DNA from: Reyranella sp.
GTDB lineage: Bacteria > Pseudomonadota > Alphaproteobacteria > Reyranellales > Reyranellaceae
Direction of reading: 5' to 3'
NCBI GenBank assembly: GCA_030681635.1
Contig: JAUXRT010000288.1
Location: 1 to 9,165, forward strand
DNA: 9,165 nucleotides
Position 1 is the stretch's first letter. The number at the start of each line of letters is the position of its first letter. The notes under the pieces were generated by a model. The model was not told the origin of the DNA. It saw nothing but the letters and a program-made list of their open reading frames with translations, and did not search any database. Both the position numbers and the translations under genes were made by a program. Positions 6,793 through 9,165 of the stretch are shown here, piece by piece.

Positions 6793-6807
6793 CGCCGACG
6801 GGGCCGG

Positions 6808-7263
6808 TCAGGCGAGCGCCGAGTTGGTGAGCGTGATGTTCGCCACATGGGACGACAGCATATGCGCCAGGTCGGAATGGAGGGACTGATCGCGCACCCT
6901 GGGCGTCACCTCGCGCAGCTTGCGCACGACCCATCCCTGGCCGCGATTGAGAAAGACGAGACGCTCCTTCAGATTCTCGATCGCCATCGCCTTGGCATGG
7001 AACGCGCCGATGCGCGGCGACGCCACGCCCCCCAGGACGCGTATCTGGCGCAGCAGCATGGCGCACCAGCGCGCCTCGTCTTCCTGGATGGCTTTCAGGA
7101 GTTCGACGAGGGCCGGGTCGCGCGCCTCGTGGCCGCTCTCAAGTGCCACCTTCGCCCCCGCCCGCTCGGCTTCGAGAAGCTCGTTCAGGAAGGCGACCAA
7201 CTCGGCCACGCCGATCGGTCTGCCTTCGTGCTGGTCGGTATCCGCTGCTGCAACGTCGGTCAT
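6808..7263 (-). CDS. Ferritin-like helical protein (DUF6306-like)
   Basis: A 151-residue, mostly helical, cytoplasmic protein that I match from memory to the DUF6306 ferritin-like group. Four helices can be drawn: VAELVAFLNELLEAERAGAK (about 19-38), ALVELLKAIQEDEARWCAMLLRQI (51-74), AFHAKAMAIENLKERLVFLNR (87-107), and DQSLHSDLAHMLSSHVANI (125-143). Candidate metal-ligand residues on these are Glu31/Glu33, Glu61/Glu63, Glu96, and His134/His139. A diiron site is plausible but not shown; the function is unknown. I start at ATG 7263, with AAAGGGG at 7269-7275 five bases upstream; the GTG at 7269 lies inside that ribosome site. It is the first gene of a minus-strand pair with the cyclo-ligase and is divergent from the LysR gene by a short intergenic gap, so LysR control is likely. 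Confidence 0.8.
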   Translation of the reverse strand: MTDVAAADTDQHEGRPIGVAELVAFLNELLEAERAGAKVALESGHEARDPALVELLKAIQEDEARWCAMLLRQIRVLGGVASPRIGAFHAKAMAIENLKERLVFLNRGQGWVVRKLREVTPRVRDQSLHSDLAHMLSSHVANITLTNSALA

Positions 7264-7301
7264 GTTCACCCCTTTCCCGAGAGTAGGGAGTGGCCAAGTA
7301 T

Positions 7302-7330
7302 TTGGAAAACGAAGAAATATGGCCTATAAT
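7302..7330 (+). promoter_or_regulatory. Candidate promoter of the LysR gene
   Basis: TTGGAA (7302-7307) is followed after 17 bases by a consensus TATAAT (7325-7330). Initiation would be near 7336-7338. That lies downstream of the first ATG at 7319, which would make the in-frame TTG at 7358 the usable start for this transcript. The TATAAT also forms the left end of the inverted repeat described separately. Confidence 0.55.
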
Positions 7331-8299
7331 ATCGATAAATTCGATATTATATCGCCCTTGGACACTGAACAGGCCCGCACCTTCCTGGCTGTCGTCGCCG
7401 CCGGCAATTTCGTCAGCGCGGCCGAGCGGCTTCATGTCACGCAATCAACCGTCAGTACCCGCATCCGCACGCTCGAGACCCTGCTGGGGTGCCGCCTGTT
7501 CGTGCGCAACAAGGGCGGCACCACGCTCACGGCGGCGGGGCGGCATTTCCAGAAACATGCCTCCACGCTTGTCCGCACGGTCGAGCAGGCGCGCCACGAT
7601 GTCGGCACCGCCAAGGGCTTTCGCGCCGCGGTCACGATCGGCGCCCGCATGGGCCTGTGGGAGCAGTTCCTGATCCGGCAGCTGCCGGCGCTGCTGGCGA
7701 GGGCGGCCGATCTGTCCGTGCGTGCCGAAATCGGCGTCGAGGCCGACCTGATGGAAGGGCTCGTCGAGGGACGGCTCCACATCGCCGTCATGTACACGCC
7801 GGAAAGCAGGCCAGGACTCAGGGTCGAGTTCCTGTTCAACGACAGGCTCGTCCTTGTCTCGACCCGAAAGAAGCGGCGGGCCGAGCTGGACGGCAGCTAT
7901 GTCTACATCGATTGGGGACCGGAGTTCCTGGCAAGGCACAGCACGACCTTCCCGGAGTTCTTCGGTTCGGCCCTGACGGCCGGCATCGGCTGGCTCGGCC
8001 TCCAGCACGTGCTCGAGAATGGAGGGTCCGGCTACTTCCCCGTCCGCCTCGTCCGTCCGCACCTTCAGGACGGCAGACTGACGGCCGTGCGGGGGGCGCC
8101 CGAGTTCACCATCGCGGCGTATGTCGTCTACCCCGCCGACGTCGACCTCGACCTTGTCGGCACCGCCCTTGATCTGATCCGGACCGCGGCGACGGCCGAG
8201 ACGGCGGCCGACGATGCGGTTCCGCCGTCCAAGTCGGCGGCGGGCGGCCGCCCTGACGGCCGCCGCCCGCGCCGATCATCCGGCTCCGGAGCTATTTGA
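7319..8299 (+). CDS. LysR-type transcriptional regulator
   Basis: A LysR-family regulator, 326 residues from ATG 7319. The N-terminal winged HTH reads TFLAVVAAGNFVSAAERLHVTQSTVSTRIRTLETLLGCRLFVRN (about 21-64), followed by a linker helix and the periplasmic-binding-protein-like effector domain (about 103-290). The inducer is unknown. The start is ambiguous: TTG 7358 gives LDTEQARTFL, the family's usual N-terminus, and fits the promoter found at 7302-7330; ATG 7319 adds 13 residues from AT-rich sequence with a rare ATA codon and a weak GAAGAA ahead of it. Neither has a strong Shine-Dalgarno. The last 35 or so residues (Ala-rich, then GGRPDGRRPRRSSGSGAI) lie beyond the normal fold and overlap a GC hairpin. 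The gene is divergent from the ferritin-like gene and overlaps the CHRD gene end by eight bases. Confidence 0.9.
   Translation: MAYNIDKFDIISPLDTEQARTFLAVVAAGNFVSAAERLHVTQSTVSTRIRTLETLLGCRLFVRNKGGTTLTAAGRHFQKHASTLVRTVEQARHDVGTAKGFRAAVTIGARMGLWEQFLIRQLPALLARAADLSVRAEIGVEADLMEGLVEGRLHIAVMYTPESRPGLRVEFLFNDRLVLVSTRKKRRAELDGSYVYIDWGPEFLARHSTTFPEFFGSALTAGIGWLGLQHVLENGGSGYFPVRLVRPHLQDGRLTAVRGAPEFTIAAYVVYPADVDLDLVGTALDLIRTAATAETAADDAVPPSKSAAGGRPDGRRPRRSSGSGAI
7325..7351. promoter_or_regulatory. Perfect 27-bp inverted repeat with T-N11-A LysR box
   Basis: The arms TATAATATCGA (7325-7335) and TCGATATTATA (7341-7351) are perfect complements around TAAAT. Within it T7332 and A7344 are 11 bases apart in a dyad, matching the LysR box pattern T-N11-A. 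It overlaps the candidate LysR -10 and lies 62-88 bases from the start codon of the divergent ferritin-like gene, suiting autorepression plus control of the neighbour. Binding is inferred. Confidence 0.6.
8240..8270. terminator. GC-rich hairpin between convergent genes
   Basis: The stem GCGGGCGGC (8240-8248) pairs perfectly with GCCGCCCGC (8262-8270) around a 13-base loop. It lies in the 3' end of the LysR coding sequence and 22 bases past the stop of the opposing CHRD gene, so it could terminate the CHRD transcript. No T run follows on either strand, so it is a weak intrinsic-terminator candidate. Confidence 0.35.
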
Positions 8300-8744
8300 G
8301 GACCTGGCCGCGGATTTCGCCGCCCTTGTTGGCCTCGGTGTGGACGTTGAAATACCACTTGCCGGCCAGCAGGTCGGCCGCCTGCGCATCGGTCAGCGTG
8401 GCCTCGCCCTTCATCGGACTCGCCAGCCCGTCCTTCTGAGGCACAACGACACCGGCGTTGGCCTTGGCGTCCGCAGGGCCATGGAAGTGAGCCGCCGTCG
8501 GCGGGCCGCTCAGGCCGGTATAGGTGACGCTCCAGGTGAGCTTCTTGGTGGCGGCATTGTAGGTGCCGGTGAGCGCGCCGGTGCCCTTGCTGGCATTGGG
8601 CGGCACCTGGCTCGCGGCCGTGAGCGTGGCCTTGAGCGTCTGGGTTTGCGCAAAGGCGGCCGGCGCCGCAGCCAGCAGAGCCACCGCGGCGAGGCCGGTC
8701 AGACCGGAACGGAGCAGGCCGGAGCGGGACAGGGTCATATTCAT
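8292..8744 (-). CDS. Secreted CHRD-domain protein
   Basis: A 150-residue exported protein. Residues 1-32 are a typical Sec signal peptide: Arg near the start, hydrophobic core LTGLAAVALLAAAP, and cleavage probable after AAFA before QTQTL. The remaining 118 residues form one CHRD domain (a beta-rich domain named after chordin): LTAASQVPPN, TGTYNAATKKLTWSVTYTGLSGP, AAHFHGPA, then LAGKWYFNVHTEANKGGEIRGQV at the end. The bacterial function is not established. The start ATG 8744 is preceded by GGAGG about ten bases away; the ATG two codons further in (8738) is less well placed. It converges with the LysR gene. Its upstream gap, 8745-8905, holds no gene that I can see and no convincing promoter. 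Confidence 0.92.
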   Translation of the reverse strand: MNMTLSRSGLLRSGLTGLAAVALLAAAPAAFAQTQTLKATLTAASQVPPNASKGTGALTGTYNAATKKLTWSVTYTGLSGPPTAAHFHGPADAKANAGVVVPQKDGLASPMKGEATLTDAQAADLLAGKWYFNVHTEANKGGEIRGQVLK

Positions 8745-8905
8745 CGCGTGGTTTCCTCCGAGGGAGGCCGGCGCATGGCAGTTGCCCAGCGACGGGCCGG
8801 CGGCGTCGTGGGGCACTCCAGCATGACAACGAACCCGGCAGGCAGAAAGTTGCCCCGGCACACATCCTCGTGAGGAGAACCGCCCCAGGTCAGCGGCTCT
8901 GCAAC

Positions 8906-9165
8906 TCAGCGGCGCTGCTGCGCCTGCACGGCCCGGCGGTACTGAGTCTCGAAGCCGGCGAGGCTTTGCTTGAACGGCCCGGCCATGGTGTCATCCTGCA
9001 GGCTGATCTGCACCACGATCTGCGAGCCCGACCGCATCTGCTGCAGCAGTTCGGCGGACTTCTCCTGGACGTACGAGCATTCGCCGCTGCCGCCGCAGAT
9101 TTCCGTCGAGATGAAGGGATTGCCGTCGACCTGGAGGCTGGCCCGCCGGCCCGCGCCGTCGCCCA
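8906..9165 (-). CDS. IalB-like (invasion-associated locus B) protein, C-terminal fragment
   Basis: The last 85 codons of a minus-strand gene whose start is beyond the window end; the stop TGA is at 8908-8906. The fragment reads ASLQVDGNPFISTEICGGSGECSYVQ, then SAELLQQMRSGSQIVVQIS, then FKQSLAGFETQYRRA and a Gln/Arg-rich tail. The strand with two cysteines (C-x5-C), the following LLxxMRxG segment and the SLxGF ending resemble IalB-family periplasmic proteins of alphaproteobacteria, which usually carry a disulphide here. The assignment rests on this short pattern and could be wrong. Its role in the cell is unknown. Confidence 0.6.
   Translation of the reverse strand, partial: GDGAGRRASLQVDGNPFISTEICGGSGECSYVQEKSAELLQQMRSGSQIVVQISLQDDTMAGPFKQSLAGFETQYRRAVQAQQRR

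Noticed and set aside
5944..7329. 461-codon plus-strand frame opposite the cyclo-ligase and ferritin-like genes
   Set aside because: The minus-strand genes have clear family motifs and ribosome sites; the plus frame has none.
8828..8853. EcfG-like stress promoter GCAAC-N17-CGTT on the minus strand before the CHRD gene
   Set aside because: The GGAAC element has a mismatch at a strongly conserved position and the site is about 84 bases from the start; not enough to call.

Overview
The window is 9165 bases of GC-rich bacterial chromosome. Gene content suggests an alphaproteobacterium, possibly near Hyphomicrobiales or Reyranella: a CYP153-type P450, Kup, a DUF6306-like ferritin-fold protein, a CHRD protein and an IalB-like C-terminus. 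The taxonomic call is inference. Coding is dense on both strands. I see no insertion sequence, CRISPR array, tRNA or rRNA.

Layout. (1) 1-524 (+) is the 3' end of an HpcH/HpaI-type aldolase. It converges with and overlaps a CYP153-like cytochrome P450 (511-1716, -). (2) Divergent from the P450 is a plus-strand run: Kup potassium transporter (1851-3797), an alpha/beta hydrolase (3816-4514) and a GNAT acetyltransferase (4511-4912). The spacing suggests one transcript. (3) 4913-5057 is a convergent junction with overlapping hairpins. (4) A minus-strand run follows, in transcription order: a ferritin-like DUF6306-type protein (7263-6808), a 5-formyltetrahydrofolate cyclo-ligase-family protein (6792-6094), a MerR-family regulator with a MerR-type cysteine triad (5945-5532), and a small HTH protein resembling phage terminase small subunits (5450-5058). 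(5) A LysR-type regulator (7319-8299, +) is divergent from the ferritin-like gene. It converges with a secreted CHRD-domain protein (8744-8292, -). The window ends in the C-terminus of an IalB-like protein (9165-8906, -).

The most notable signals are regulatory. The small HTH gene has a sigma70-like promoter (TTGACG, 17 nt, TATATA), a very strong Shine-Dalgarno and a 31-bp near-perfect palindrome centred on the -10. The 5' end of the LysR gene carries a perfect 27-bp inverted repeat containing a T-N11-A LysR box. It is fused to a consensus TATAAT 17 nt from TTGGAA, so the first ATG of the gene may lie inside its own promoter.

How the genes might work together is inferred: the LysR protein probably controls itself and the divergent ferritin-like/cyclo-ligase pair, while the HTH gene appears to have its own repressed promoter. 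The remaining genes look like ordinary metabolic or housekeeping genes.
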